A stretch of 64,000 bases of DNA from Massilia polaris (GTDB lineage Bacteria; Pseudomonadota; Gammaproteobacteria; Burkholderiales; Burkholderiaceae_D): positions 744,001-808,000 of the forward strand of contig NZ_JABBGG010000001.1 of NCBI RefSeq assembly GCF_012927275.1, written 5' to 3'. A program made the translations under genes and the position numbers. The notes beneath the pieces were generated by a model. It did not search any database. It saw only the letters and a list, made by a program, of their open reading frames with translations, and was not told where the DNA came from. Position 1 is the stretch's first letter, and each line of letters opens with the position of its first letter. Shown one piece after another: positions 28,817-37,467 of the stretch.

Positions 28817-30394
28817 ATGGCTGAACTGATTCATGAACTGATCGCGGAAAGCGCGGACCGGCGCCCGCTGGCCGAAGCGCTGGTCGACGGCGAATTGCGC
28901 CTGACTTACCGCGAGCTCGCCGACCGCGTCGAGGAGGCCGCGCACGGCTTTGCCGCGCTCGGGCTGGCGCGCTTCGACCGCATCGCGATCTTTATCGAGA
29001 AGCGCCACGAAGCGGTGGTGGCGATGTTCGCGGCGGCTGCGGCGGGATGCGTTTTCGTCCCCGTCAATCCGCTGCTCAAGCCCGCGCAGGTAGCGCACGT
29101 CCTGCGCGACAGTAATGCGTGCGTGCTGGTCACGACAAGCGCGCGGCTCGACATGCTTGTGGGCGTGGCTGGCGACTGTCCCGAACTCCGGCATGTGCTT
29201 GTGACGGACGCGAAAGCGCCGCACATCGCCGGCCTGGCGGTCACCGAGTGGCGCGAGTTCCTGGCGCGCGGCCGCGGCGCCGCGCTGCACCGGACCATCG
29301 AGACCGACATGGCCGCGCTGCTGTACACCTCGGGCAGCAGCGGCCCACCGAAGGGCGTGGTGCTGTCGCACCGCAACGTGGTGGCCGGCGCCTGCAGCGT
29401 CGCGCGCTACCTCGGCAACAGCCCGGCCGACCGCATCCTCGCGATCCTTCCCCTGAGCTTCGATTACGGCATGAGCCAGCTGACGACGGCGTTCGCCAGC
29501 GGCGCCGCCGTGGTCCTGATGAACCAAGTCCTGACGCGCGATATCCCGGCGATGATCGACCGCGAGCGCATCACCGGCCTGGCCGCCGTGCCGACTTTGT
29601 GGATCCAGCTTGCCAACCTCGATTGGCGCGGGCGCCACCGGCTGCGCTACATCACCAGTTCCGGCGGCTGCATGCCGCGTCCAACGCTCGCCACGCTGCG
29701 CCAGGCGTTGCCGCGCACCCGCATCTACCTGATGTACGGCCTGACCGAGGCGTTCCGCTCGACCTACCTGGCTCCCGAACAGGTCGACGCCAGGCCGGAC
29801 TCGATCGGCAAGGCGATACCGAATGCGGAAGTGCTGGTGCTCGACCCCGAAGGACGTCCGTGCGGTCCGGGCGAACCAGGGGAGCTGGTGCACCGCGGGC
29901 CGCTGGTCTCGCTGGGCTACTGGAGCGATCCGGAACAGACGGCGCAACGCTTCCGGCCACTGCCACCGTGCGCCGGCCAGCCGCGTCCCGGCGCTGTCGT
30001 ATGGTCCGGCGATACCGTCCGCATGGACGAGGAAGGCTACCTGTACTTCATCTGCCGCACCGATGAAATGATCAAGACGTCCGGCTACCGCATCAGCCCC
30101 ACCGAGATCGAGGACGTGCTGTATGCGACCGGGATGGTGGGCGAGGCGGTTGCGCTGGGCGTCGCGCACCCGGTGCTGGGGCAGGCGATCGCGGTCGTGG
30201 CGACACCGGGCGACAGCGGCGTTCCCGATTCGGCCGCGCTGCTGGCCGCGTGCAAAGCGCGGCTGCCGTCGTACATGCTGCCGGCACTGGTGGAACTGCG
30301 TCCGGGACCGCTGCCGCGCAACCCGAACGGCAAGTTCGACCGGCGCATGCTGGCCAGCGAACTGGCGCATCTGTTCGCCGAGCTTGTCCCGTGA
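28817..30394 (+). CDS. Exosortase A system-associated acyl-CoA ligase (AMP-forming)
   Basis: A 525-residue adenylate-forming enzyme of the ANL superfamily. The P-loop-like A3 motif is 'LLYTSGSSGPPKGV', A5 'YGLTEAFRST', A7 'YFICRTDEMIKTSGYRIS', and the A10 catalytic lysine lies in 'PRNPNGKFDRRM'. It resembles the TIGR03098 ligase of XrtA loci. That ligase normally neighbours a PLP-dependent decarboxylase and an acyl carrier protein, neither of which is present here. The ATG at 28817 has GAGGGG 6 nt upstream; an upstream in-frame ATG at 28745 lacks a site. It is convergent with the NodB-like gene (15 nt apart). Confidence 0.86.
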   Translation: MAELIHELIAESADRRPLAEALVDGELRLTYRELADRVEEAAHGFAALGLARFDRIAIFIEKRHEAVVAMFAAAAAGCVFVPVNPLLKPAQVAHVLRDSNACVLVTTSARLDMLVGVAGDCPELRHVLVTDAKAPHIAGLAVTEWREFLARGRGAALHRTIETDMAALLYTSGSSGPPKGVVLSHRNVVAGACSVARYLGNSPADRILAILPLSFDYGMSQLTTAFASGAAVVLMNQVLTRDIPAMIDRERITGLAAVPTLWIQLANLDWRGRHRLRYITSSGGCMPRPTLATLRQALPRTRIYLMYGLTEAFRSTYLAPEQVDARPDSIGKAIPNAEVLVLDPEGRPCGPGEPGELVHRGPLVSLGYWSDPEQTAQRFRPLPPCAGQPRPGAVVWSGDTVRMDEEGYLYFICRTDEMIKTSGYRISPTEIEDVLYATGMVGEAVALGVAHPVLGQAIAVVATPGDSGVPDSAALLAACKARLPSYMLPALVELRPGPLPRNPNGKFDRRMLASELAHLFAELVP

Positions 30395-30409
30395 CCGGAA
30401 CGTTGGCCG

Positions 30410-31306
30410 TCAAGCCGGTGTACTGGCAAGATTGCATGCCATGCGCAGCAGCAGGCCCGCCGCGCCCCTTTCCGATGGCATAAAGCGCGGCAGCAGCATT
30501 GGATCGGTGTCGTGGCGGGCGGCGCCGTGAGCGCTGGTGATCGCCGCGTCGAAGCCCTGGCTGCGCAGCATGCGCACATGGCGCATTTCGAAGTCCTGTC
30601 CCGGTTTGCCGTTCGGGTAGGCGAACAGGCGTACCGGCGCCTGGATGATCTCCTGCAGCCTGGCGCGTCCGTTGGCGATTTCGAGGCGCGCATCGGCGTT
30701 CGAGATCGATGTCAGCACAGGATGGCTGACAGTCTGCGCGCCGATCTCCATGCCGGATCGGTGCAGGGCCAGCACTTCGTCCGAAGTCATCATCGTCGGC
30801 GCGAAGCTGCGCGCCATGCCGCGGATGCGCTCGAGCCGCTCGCCGTGCGGCAGCCGTCCCAGGGTATCGATCAGCATGTCGATCACCGCGCGCCGGCGCA
30901 ACGGGCAAGCCAGGTCGTAGGTCGCGAAGCCACTAGCGGTCAGGTTCAGGCGGTCGCCGATCGCGCTGCGGACCACGTCGATCACGGCGTCCTTCCACAT
31001 GCAGCCGCCATCGAGAAAGCCGCTGGCCACAAAAAAGGTCGCGCGCACACGGTAGCGCTGCAGGATGGGCAGCGCCACTGAAGCATTGTCGGCGTAGCCG
31101 TTTTCGAAGCAGATGCAGGCGGCGCATCCCGGCAGCGTGCGTTCGCGCAGCCGGCGCACCGCATCCGACAGCGGCAGCAGCTTGAACCAGCGGGTCAGCA
31201 GCCTGACCTGCTGCTCGAAGCGCAGCGCGTCGATCTGTTCAGGGAACAGCGCGTCGGGCCTGGCGAGCACACGGCGGTAGAGCACAATCGAAAGCGGTAC
31301 TTGCAT
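30410..31306 (-). CDS. NodB-fold polysaccharide deacetylase-like protein with substituted active-site residues
   Basis: A 298-residue protein with the NodB barrel order of motifs, no signal peptide and no membrane segment. Motif 1, normally T-F-D-D-G, reads C-F-E-N-G, so the catalytic base is Glu68 and the metal-binding Asp is replaced by Asn69. Motif 2, normally H-x3-H, reads Q-T-V-S-H, so the first His is Gln191 and only His195 remains. Motif 3 'RLFAYPNG' is intact. Loss of two of three metal ligands suggests a non-hydrolytic or altered role. The ATG at 31306 was chosen for family fit. Divergent from the adjacent glycosyltransferase. Confidence 0.8.
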   Translation of the reverse strand: MQVPLSIVLYRRVLARPDALFPEQIDALRFEQQVRLLTRWFKLLPLSDAVRRLRERTLPGCAACICFENGYADNASVALPILQRYRVRATFFVASGFLDGGCMWKDAVIDVVRSAIGDRLNLTASGFATYDLACPLRRRAVIDMLIDTLGRLPHGERLERIRGMARSFAPTMMTSDEVLALHRSGMEIGAQTVSHPVLTSISNADARLEIANGRARLQEIIQAPVRLFAYPNGKPGQDFEMRHVRMLRSQGFDAAITSAHGAARHDTDPMLLPRFMPSERGAAGLLLRMACNLASTPA

Positions 31307-31441
31307 GGATTGACACCTGTCAACGTTGCACCGGAGCTGGCCACTACACTCACACAATCAGGTGCATCGAATATAGACCGGCGCCGTTGCATGACTGTTG
31401 CGCCGAGTCATGCCGCAAACCCTTTCAAGGTGGAGAACTTT

Positions 31442-32566
31442 ATGCGTATCGGAATCCTGTCTTACCCGATGCTGTTCCAGCGCGAGGGCGGCCTGCAGAT
31501 ACAGATACGCGAGACCATCCGCGCGCTGAATCGCATCGAAAGCGTCGATGGCGAGACAATTACGGTTGAGCTGGCCGACCCGTGCCGCGGCAGGCTGGAT
31601 GCGTATGACCTGATCCACGTATTCGCGGCGGTGCATGGCAATCACCGCATGGTCGAAGCGGCGTCGGAACTGGGCGTGCCGGTTATCCTGTCGCCGCTGA
31701 TCTCGCCGGGGTGGAACCGCTCCAGCGGCACGCGGGCGCGCGTCGCCGACCGCGTGCTCGGCAACCTCACCGCCTGGAACGTCGAGACCAGCTATGCGCA
31801 GACCCGGCGCGCGCTGCAGCTGGCGACCCTCATCGTCGCACTCGGCGAAGCCGAAAAGCGCGCGATTGGCGAAGCCTTCCTCGTTTCGCCTGCGCGGGTG
31901 CGCGTGTTCCCGAACGGGATATCGCCGCAGTTCTTCAATGCCGACGGCGCGCTGTTCCGCGCGCGCACCGGCCTCGACGGTCCCTTTGTGCTGATGGTCG
32001 GGGCGATCGCGCCTCACAAAGACCAGCTGGGCATGGCGCGCGCGCTGGCCGAGATGGCGCTGCCTTTCGTATTGGTGGGCGAAGCGCAGGAGCGCGACCA
32101 GGATTACCTTGCGCAGGTCAGGCAGGTGCGCGGCGTGACCTGCATGGGCAAGCTGCGCCATGACGACCCGCTGCTGGCCAGCGCGTTCGCGGCCGCCGCG
32201 GTATTCGCGCTGCCGGGGCAGGCCGAGGTGCAGCCGATGCCGGCGCTCGAAGCGCTGGCCGCCGGCACCCCGGTCGTCAACAGTTCGGGCAGCGAACTGA
32301 CGATTCCGGACTCCGGCTTCGCGCTGAGGACCATCACGCCCGGCGATACGAGCGGCATCAAGCGCGCGGTGCTGGGCTTCATCGACGAGCCGCCTGGACG
32401 CGCCGCAGTGCGCTCGCTCGTCAGCGACCTGACCTGGGACCGTATCGCCCGGCAGATTGCGCGCTGCTATGTTGAAGTGGCTGGCGGCTATCCGCGCCAC
32501 GAAGCGCCGGCCGGCATATTTCATCGCCCAACGCATTCGAGCAGCCGCTTGTACACAGGCCCGTAA
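31442..32566 (+). CDS. GT-B fold glycosyltransferase (GT4-like)
   Basis: A 374-residue cytoplasmic or membrane-associated glycosyltransferase. The N-terminal Rossmann half begins 'MRIGILSYPMLFQREGGLQIQ'. The C-terminal half contains 'RVRVFPNGISPQFF', 'LMVGAIAPHKDQLGMARAL' and the retaining E-x7-E motif (EVQPMPALE). It is probably one of the transferases building the exopolysaccharide repeat. The ATG at 31442 has GGAG 6 nt upstream. The last 46 nt overlap the 3' end of the convergent glycosyltransferase gene, so its final 15 residues come from the antisense of that gene. Confidence 0.83.
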   Translation: MRIGILSYPMLFQREGGLQIQIRETIRALNRIESVDGETITVELADPCRGRLDAYDLIHVFAAVHGNHRMVEAASELGVPVILSPLISPGWNRSSGTRARVADRVLGNLTAWNVETSYAQTRRALQLATLIVALGEAEKRAIGEAFLVSPARVRVFPNGISPQFFNADGALFRARTGLDGPFVLMVGAIAPHKDQLGMARALAEMALPFVLVGEAQERDQDYLAQVRQVRGVTCMGKLRHDDPLLASAFAAAAVFALPGQAEVQPMPALEALAAGTPVVNSSGSELTIPDSGFALRTITPGDTSGIKRAVLGFIDEPPGRAAVRSLVSDLTWDRIARQIARCYVEVAGGYPRHEAPAGIFHRPTHSSSRLYTGP

Positions 32567-33639
32567 CTGCGCGCCGCGGTTTCCCAGCCGCGCTCGACCT
32601 CTGCGAACGTACGCGCGCGTTCGCGCAGCGGCTGCATACAGCCCGGCTCCGCCAGCAGCGCCAATACCGATTCCACCAGGCTGTCCACGCTTCCCGCTTC
32701 GAACAGGATACCGTTGCGGCCGTGATCGACCAGCTCGCGGTGCGGCCCGATGTCCGACGCCAGCACCAGCGCCCCATGCGCCATCGCTTCAAGCGGCTTG
32801 CGCGCCACCATGAAGGAGCGCGTCGGCAAGGCGGGGAACAGCACAAGGTCGGCCGCTGCGTATATCGCCGTAAGGCTTTCGCGTTCCGGTTGACCGGGGA
32901 ACAGCACCGCGGCGCCATGGACGCCAGCGAGTTGCATCAGCTGCGCCTGCGCCTGCGCCGGGCCGGCGCCGGCCAGTACCAGCCGCAGCGCCGGATGCAC
33001 CCGCAGCAGCGGCGCCATTGCAGCAATCAGCAGGTGTACGCCGTCGCGCTGTCCGAACGGTCCCGCATAGGCGAGCAAAGGCCCGCCCTGGCCGGGCAGG
33101 TACGCGGGCCACGGACCGGCAGGCTGGCGCGCCGGGTCAATCGCGGGTGGAATGACGCTGATGCGTCCCTCGGCGGCGCCACCCGCCAGCAGGCCGGCAC
33201 GCAGCGCGAAGCTGTCGGTGACGACCGCCGCAGCGGCGCGGGCGATGTAATTGTCCGCCGCACTCCTGGTCCCGCCATGCATCTCGACCAGCACAGGCAC
33301 ATCGCTGCGCCAGCCGGCCCACAGCGCCGCGATCGCGTTCAGCGCCGGCGGATGGGCGTGCAGGAGGTCCGGGCGCGACAGCCGTATTGCGTGGCGCAGG
33401 CGGCGCGCCATGCGCCGCGCCAGCAACGACGGCGGCAGCCATTCCGGGCCGGGCCGGGTGCGGATGAAGTGCCAGCCGTCGCGGTTGCGGTCCTCGGTCT
33501 CGACCTTGCCCTGGGCCGGGCCGGTCAGCTGTATCGTGTGCCAGCCGAGCGCGCGCTGCTGGCGAAGCAGCGACAGCGTACGGTGGGAGTAGGCGGTATG
33601 GACCGGGATCGAATGATCGAGCACGTGCAGGATGCGCAT
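32521..33639 (-). CDS. PEP-CTERM/XrtA-associated glycosyltransferase (Daro_2409/TIGR04063-like)
   Basis: A 372-residue GT-B enzyme whose start 'MRILHVLDHSIPVHTAYSHRT' is typical of the exosortase-associated GT4 subgroup. It also shows 'HAHPPALNAIAAL' and 'LVEMHGGTRSAADNYIARAAAAVVTDS', and the C-terminal nucleotide-sugar site 'FMVARKPLEAMAHGALVLASDIGPHRELV'. The usual first Glu of E-x7-E is absent, as I recall for this subgroup. It is the last gene of a minus-strand series (chain-length protein, BY-kinase, two glycosyltransferases), 15 nt after the TIGR03088-like gene. Confidence 0.84.
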   Translation of the reverse strand: MRILHVLDHSIPVHTAYSHRTLSLLRQQRALGWHTIQLTGPAQGKVETEDRNRDGWHFIRTRPGPEWLPPSLLARRMARRLRHAIRLSRPDLLHAHPPALNAIAALWAGWRSDVPVLVEMHGGTRSAADNYIARAAAAVVTDSFALRAGLLAGGAAEGRISVIPPAIDPARQPAGPWPAYLPGQGGPLLAYAGPFGQRDGVHLLIAAMAPLLRVHPALRLVLAGAGPAQAQAQLMQLAGVHGAAVLFPGQPERESLTAIYAAADLVLFPALPTRSFMVARKPLEAMAHGALVLASDIGPHRELVDHGRNGILFEAGSVDSLVESVLALLAEPGCMQPLRERARTFAEVERGWETAARSYGPVYKRLLECVGR

Positions 33640-33654
33640 GCGGCCGGTCCCGGG

Positions 33655-34839
33655 TCAGGCGCGGTTGGCGAGGGTGTGCGGGCAGGGCGGCGGCTGGGTC
33701 AGCGAATCGTAAACGGCCAAGTAGCCGCGCGCCATCGCCGGAAGGCTGTGCTGGGCGATGACCTGGCTGCGCGCGCGCATGCCGTGACGCGCGCCCATTT
33801 CGGGAATCCGGCAGTAGTCGGCGATCGCCGCCGCCATCAGCTCCGGCGACTTGGGCGGCACCAGGATGCCGGTGAAGCCCGCGCGCACCAGTTCCGTATT
33901 GCCGCCGACTGCGGTGGCCACGACCGGCAGGCCGGTCGCCATCGCCTCGAGGATGGTGTTCGAACTGCCTTCCGCCAGCGACGGCAGGACGAACAGGTCC
34001 ATCGCGCGCAGCAGTTGCGCGATGTCGCCGCGCTCGCCCGGCAGCCAGGCGCGGTGCGAGGCGCCGGCGCGTGTCAGCATGTCGATGCATTCGGCGCGCG
34101 CCGGGCCATCGCCCACGATCATCAGGCGCAGGCGCTGGTGTGCGGGATGGGGCGAGGCGATCAGCCGCAGGAAGGCCTCGACCAGTGTGACATGGTTCTT
34201 GAGGTCGACCATGCGCCCGACGCTGCCGATGACGAAGGCATTGTCCTGCATGAATCCGGCCGGGCCGATCGCAGCCGGCGGACCGAGGCGCGGGTGGAAC
34301 TGGATGCTGTCGACGCCATTGGCGATCTGGGACACGCGTTCGGGTTGGGCGCCGACGCTGTCGATCAGCCAGTGTTCGAGGTCGGCGCTGACGGCGATGA
34401 AATGGCCGATCAAGGGCCGCAGACAGCGCCGCAGCAGCTGGTACTTGAGGCGTTTTCCAAACAGGTCGAACATGTCGCGCCCGTGCTCGCCGTGCACGCG
34501 CAGCTTGACTCCGGCCAGCGCGGCGACCAGCTGCCCTTCCAGGCCGCACAGGTTGCGGGTGTGGATCAGGTCGGGCTGCAGTGCGCGCAGGGCCTTGAAC
34601 ATGCGCAGGTAGTGGCCGAAGTCCTTGCCTTCGCGTTTGTTCAGGCTGATGATCTCGACGCCGCGCGTTTGCAGCTGCGACTCGAAGTCCGAGTAGTCCT
34701 TGAGGCAGACGATCGCGTGCCGGTAGCGGTCGGGCGGCATGTGCTTGATCAGGTTGATGAGGCCATTCTCAAAGCCGCCAGCATCGAGCTGGTGGATCAG
34801 GTGCACCACCAGCCTTGGCTGTTCAAGAAATACTGTCAT
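33655..34839 (-). CDS. PEP-CTERM/XrtA-associated glycosyltransferase (TIGR03088-like)
   Basis: A 394-residue GT4 enzyme. The opening 'LVVHLIHQLDAGGFENGLINLI' and 'LIHTRNLCGLEGQLVAAL', 'HGEHGRDMFDLFGKR' blocks match the sugar transferase that accompanies XrtA. The donor site has 'IGSVGRMVDLKNH' and a complete E-x7-E (EGSSNTILE). It should add one sugar of the exopolysaccharide repeat at the cytoplasmic membrane. It follows the BY-kinase gene by 107 nt on the same strand. In many genomes xrtA is adjacent to this gene; here it is not. Confidence 0.86.
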   Translation of the reverse strand: MTVFLEQPRLVVHLIHQLDAGGFENGLINLIKHMPPDRYRHAIVCLKDYSDFESQLQTRGVEIISLNKREGKDFGHYLRMFKALRALQPDLIHTRNLCGLEGQLVAALAGVKLRVHGEHGRDMFDLFGKRLKYQLLRRCLRPLIGHFIAVSADLEHWLIDSVGAQPERVSQIANGVDSIQFHPRLGPPAAIGPAGFMQDNAFVIGSVGRMVDLKNHVTLVEAFLRLIASPHPAHQRLRLMIVGDGPARAECIDMLTRAGASHRAWLPGERGDIAQLLRAMDLFVLPSLAEGSSNTILEAMATGLPVVATAVGGNTELVRAGFTGILVPPKSPELMAAAIADYCRIPEMGARHGMRARSQVIAQHSLPAMARGYLAVYDSLTQPPPCPHTLANRA

Positions 34840-34946
34840 GATCGACTCCGCACGGATTGGACGGCCGCTTCACTGCCGCTAAAGCCTGCCAGCGCGGCCG
34901 CGGCTGGCTTCGGAGCTCGTCGGCCGTCATCGCATGGCGGATGCGC

Positions 34947-35729
34947 TCAGTCGTAGTAACCATAATAGTCGCCCCCGGGGAAAGACCGTGCCTTGTTGCA
35001 GATAAGGCTGATATGGGGGCAGTGATCCAGCCGGCGCAGGGCCTCCTTGACGGCGCCCTGGGTGGTCGATTCGGCCTCGATCACCATTACCACCTGGCCC
35101 ATTTGCGCGGCCAGCACGCTGGCCTCGGTGGTCAGGAGCAGCGGCGGTGAGTCAAAGATCACGATCCGGTCGGGGTAGCGGTTGCTGATCTCGACCAGCA
35201 GGGCGCTCATGGACTGGCTGGCCAGCAGCTCGGTCGCATGCTTGTTGTTGCGGCCCGCCGGCAGCAGGCTGAGGGTGTCGATGTTGGTCTTCAGGATGAC
35301 GTCGGCCACGCTCAGTTTTTCGCTGAGAAGGAGATCCATCAGGCCCGGCGCCGCGGCCAGGCCGAGCACCTTCAGCACCGAAGGGCGCGCGACGTCGGCG
35401 TCGACCAGCAGCACGGTGTGGTCCTTCTCCATGGCGATGCTCATGGCGAGGTTGATCGCGCAATAGGTCTTGCCTTCGCCCGGCAGCGCGCTGGTGACGA
35501 CGATCAGGTTGCGGTTGCTGCTTCCGCCGCCGGCGTGCAGCGCGTTGCGCAGCAGCGGGCGCTTGATGATGCGGAAGTCCTCCGCGGCGCTGGTGCGGCC
35601 GCCGTCGTGCGTGACCATGCCCATCTGGTGCAGGCGCGCCAGGTTGATGTCGACATAGCGGCGCGCATCGGCGCCGCCGTCCGGGGCGGCCAGCGCCGCG
35701 CCGTGGTCGTGCGTGTCCAGGGTATCCAT
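34947..35729 (-). CDS. BY-kinase (CpsD/TIGR03018-like) of the exopolysaccharide locus
   Basis: A 260-residue cytoplasmic bacterial tyrosine kinase. Walker A 'ALPGEGKT' is at about 81-88, Walker A' is 'VLLVDADVARP', and Walker B is 'IVIFDSPPLL'. The C-terminal tail has a Tyr cluster (GGDYYGYYD), the autophosphorylation site in this class. It works with the chain-length determinant, whose gene lies 19 nt upstream on the same strand, to regulate polymer length and export. The first 70 residues include the usual exosortase-locus prefix ('RPLLRNA'). Confidence 0.9.
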   Translation of the reverse strand: MDTLDTHDHGAALAAPDGGADARRYVDINLARLHQMGMVTHDGGRTSAAEDFRIIKRPLLRNALHAGGGSSNRNLIVVTSALPGEGKTYCAINLAMSIAMEKDHTVLLVDADVARPSVLKVLGLAAAPGLMDLLLSEKLSVADVILKTNIDTLSLLPAGRNNKHATELLASQSMSALLVEISNRYPDRIVIFDSPPLLLTTEASVLAAQMGQVVMVIEAESTTQGAVKEALRRLDHCPHISLICNKARSFPGGDYYGYYD

Positions 35730-35748
35730 GTGTGTCCTTCGCTGCGTG

Positions 35749-37278
35749 TCAGCTTCTCAGGAGTGCCGATGCCATCATCACGGCGTACACCGCGGCCAGT
35801 CCCGCGATCGACATGCCGAACAGGTGCTGGCCGCGGCGCCGTTTGACCTTCTCGGGTTCGGTCCAGTTCATCGAGACGGTGCCCAGCACGGGCAGTCCCG
35901 TAATCTCGCGCATCACGCCCGGTCCAAGGAAGGCAGGGCGGCTCTGGCTGATCAGGAGCGCGATGCCGGGTCCGGCGCCGAGCGCCATCAGGAACGCGAC
36001 GGTGTAGAACAGCAGGCGGTTCGGGCCGATTGGGGCGATCGGCATGGTCGGCGGATCGATGATCTTGAACGACATCATCTCGGTGGTCGACGACAAGTCG
36101 CCCGACAGTTTGGCCGCCTCGCGCCGGCCGATCAGCTTTTCGTAGTTGTCCTTGTTGATCTCGTAATCGCGGTTCAGCTGCGCCAGCTGCGACTCGACCT
36201 CCGGCACCGCATTGCTCTGCGCGAGAAGGCGCGCATGGCGCGCGGTGTACTCGTTGACGCGCGCCGCCATCGCCGCGACCCGTCCATCGGCTTCAGTCAA
36301 CGCGACCTTCAGCTGCTGCAGCATGGGGCTGTAGTTCCTGCCAGGGTCGCCATCGTTCATCTTCAGCTTGTTGTCTTCGATCTTGCGCGCCTCGAGCTGC
36401 GCAAGCAGGCGGCGGGCGGCGAGGATGTCGGGATGCTGCTCGGTGTACTGAAGGTGCAGCGCATCGAGGTTCTTGTTAACTGCGGCGATGCGGGTGTCGA
36501 TTTCGGGATTTGGCAGCGATGCGGGACGCTGCTCGATGCCCGTTAAAAGCGCATCGCCGCTGACCTGGGCCTTGATGGCGGCGCGCGCCTGTTCGGCTTC
36601 CAGCAGTTCGAGCCTGGCGGCGCTCAGGTGATCGGCGGCGATCGCGAGCTGCGCGCCGTAGTCGACGCCCTGGCGCGGCAGCAGCGTGCTGTTGCGCAGC
36701 TTGAACTCCTTGACCATGTTCTCGGCCGCCACCAGGCGGTCTTCGTAGTTCTTGATCTGTTCATCGAGGAACTGGACCGCCTTCTGCGAGTCGCCGAGCT
36801 TGCCCTTGAAGCTGCCCTCGACGAAGATCGTCAGCAGCGACTGCACGACGTCGCGCACCAGCTTAGGATTCCTGTCCTGGTAGCTGATCGCGTAAATATC
36901 GTAGGCAGCGGTGCCGCCGATCTTAATCTTCGACATCAGCCTTTCGACCTGCTGCTCGTGCTCGCGCGCGGTGGTGGCGCGCACGTCCAGGTCGACCATG
37001 CGCATCACTCTTTCGACGTTCGGGCGGCTGAGCAGGGTGCGGCTCATGATGGCCACCTGCTGCTCGACGTTCGGCACACTGGTCATGTTCGACAGCAGCG
37101 GTTTGAGGATGGTCTGGGTGTCGACGAACACGCGGGCGGTGGTCTGGTACTCGTCCGGCATCGAATACGCCTTGATCCAGCCAGCCACGCCGACCAGCCA
37201 GGCGATGGCGACGGCGTGCCAGCGGTACTTCCAGATGCCTCGCACGCTCGACAGCAACTGGCTGATTATGTCCTCCAT
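35749..37278 (-). CDS. XrtA-type polysaccharide chain-length determinant (Wzz/PCP family)
   Basis: A 509-residue inner-membrane polysaccharide co-polymerase. One transmembrane helix lies near residues 20-36 and another at about 425-445, flanking a large periplasmic, strongly helical domain (coiled-coil-rich about 150-370). The opening 'MEDIISQLLSSVRGIWKYRWHA' and 'DEYQTTARVFVDTQTILKPLL' match the exosortase-associated family. The ATG at 37278 has GGAG 9 nt upstream; a longer in-frame start at 37398 would add a basic, non-family N-terminus. A perfect TATAAT (minus strand, 37339-37344) lies 61 nt before the start. Confidence 0.88.
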   Translation of the reverse strand: MEDIISQLLSSVRGIWKYRWHAVAIAWLVGVAGWIKAYSMPDEYQTTARVFVDTQTILKPLLSNMTSVPNVEQQVAIMSRTLLSRPNVERVMRMVDLDVRATTAREHEQQVERLMSKIKIGGTAAYDIYAISYQDRNPKLVRDVVQSLLTIFVEGSFKGKLGDSQKAVQFLDEQIKNYEDRLVAAENMVKEFKLRNSTLLPRQGVDYGAQLAIAADHLSAARLELLEAEQARAAIKAQVSGDALLTGIEQRPASLPNPEIDTRIAAVNKNLDALHLQYTEQHPDILAARRLLAQLEARKIEDNKLKMNDGDPGRNYSPMLQQLKVALTEADGRVAAMAARVNEYTARHARLLAQSNAVPEVESQLAQLNRDYEINKDNYEKLIGRREAAKLSGDLSSTTEMMSFKIIDPPTMPIAPIGPNRLLFYTVAFLMALGAGPGIALLISQSRPAFLGPGVMREITGLPVLGTVSMNWTEPEKVKRRRGQHLFGMSIAGLAAVYAVMMASALLRS

Positions 37279-37338
37279 TCTGTCGATCTCCGTAGTCGTG
37301 CGACCGGAAGCGCATGCCTCGCTCCGCACATATTTTCG

Positions 37339-37344
37339 ATTATA
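37339..37344 (-). promoter_or_regulatory. Candidate -10 box of the chain-length/BY-kinase/glycosyltransferase operon
   Basis: TATAAT on the minus strand, 61 nt before the chain-length start. No good -35 is found at 16-18 nt (AAAATT-like), so the call rests on the -10 alone. Confidence 0.35.
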
Positions 37345-37467
37345 TGGCGTGTGGGCAACCAAATTTTGCCTACCTCGGCCGCCGTTGATTCGAATCAAAA
37401 CTGTCGAGCCTGGCAGAAAAAATGGGGCCGGCCAGTTGCGCGGCTGACCGGCAAATGCGCATTCCAG

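Noticed and set aside
32722-34956. 744-codon plus-strand frame opposite the glycosyltransferases
   Set aside because: Covers two complete minus-strand glycosyltransferase genes with clear motifs; no start site or family features of its own.
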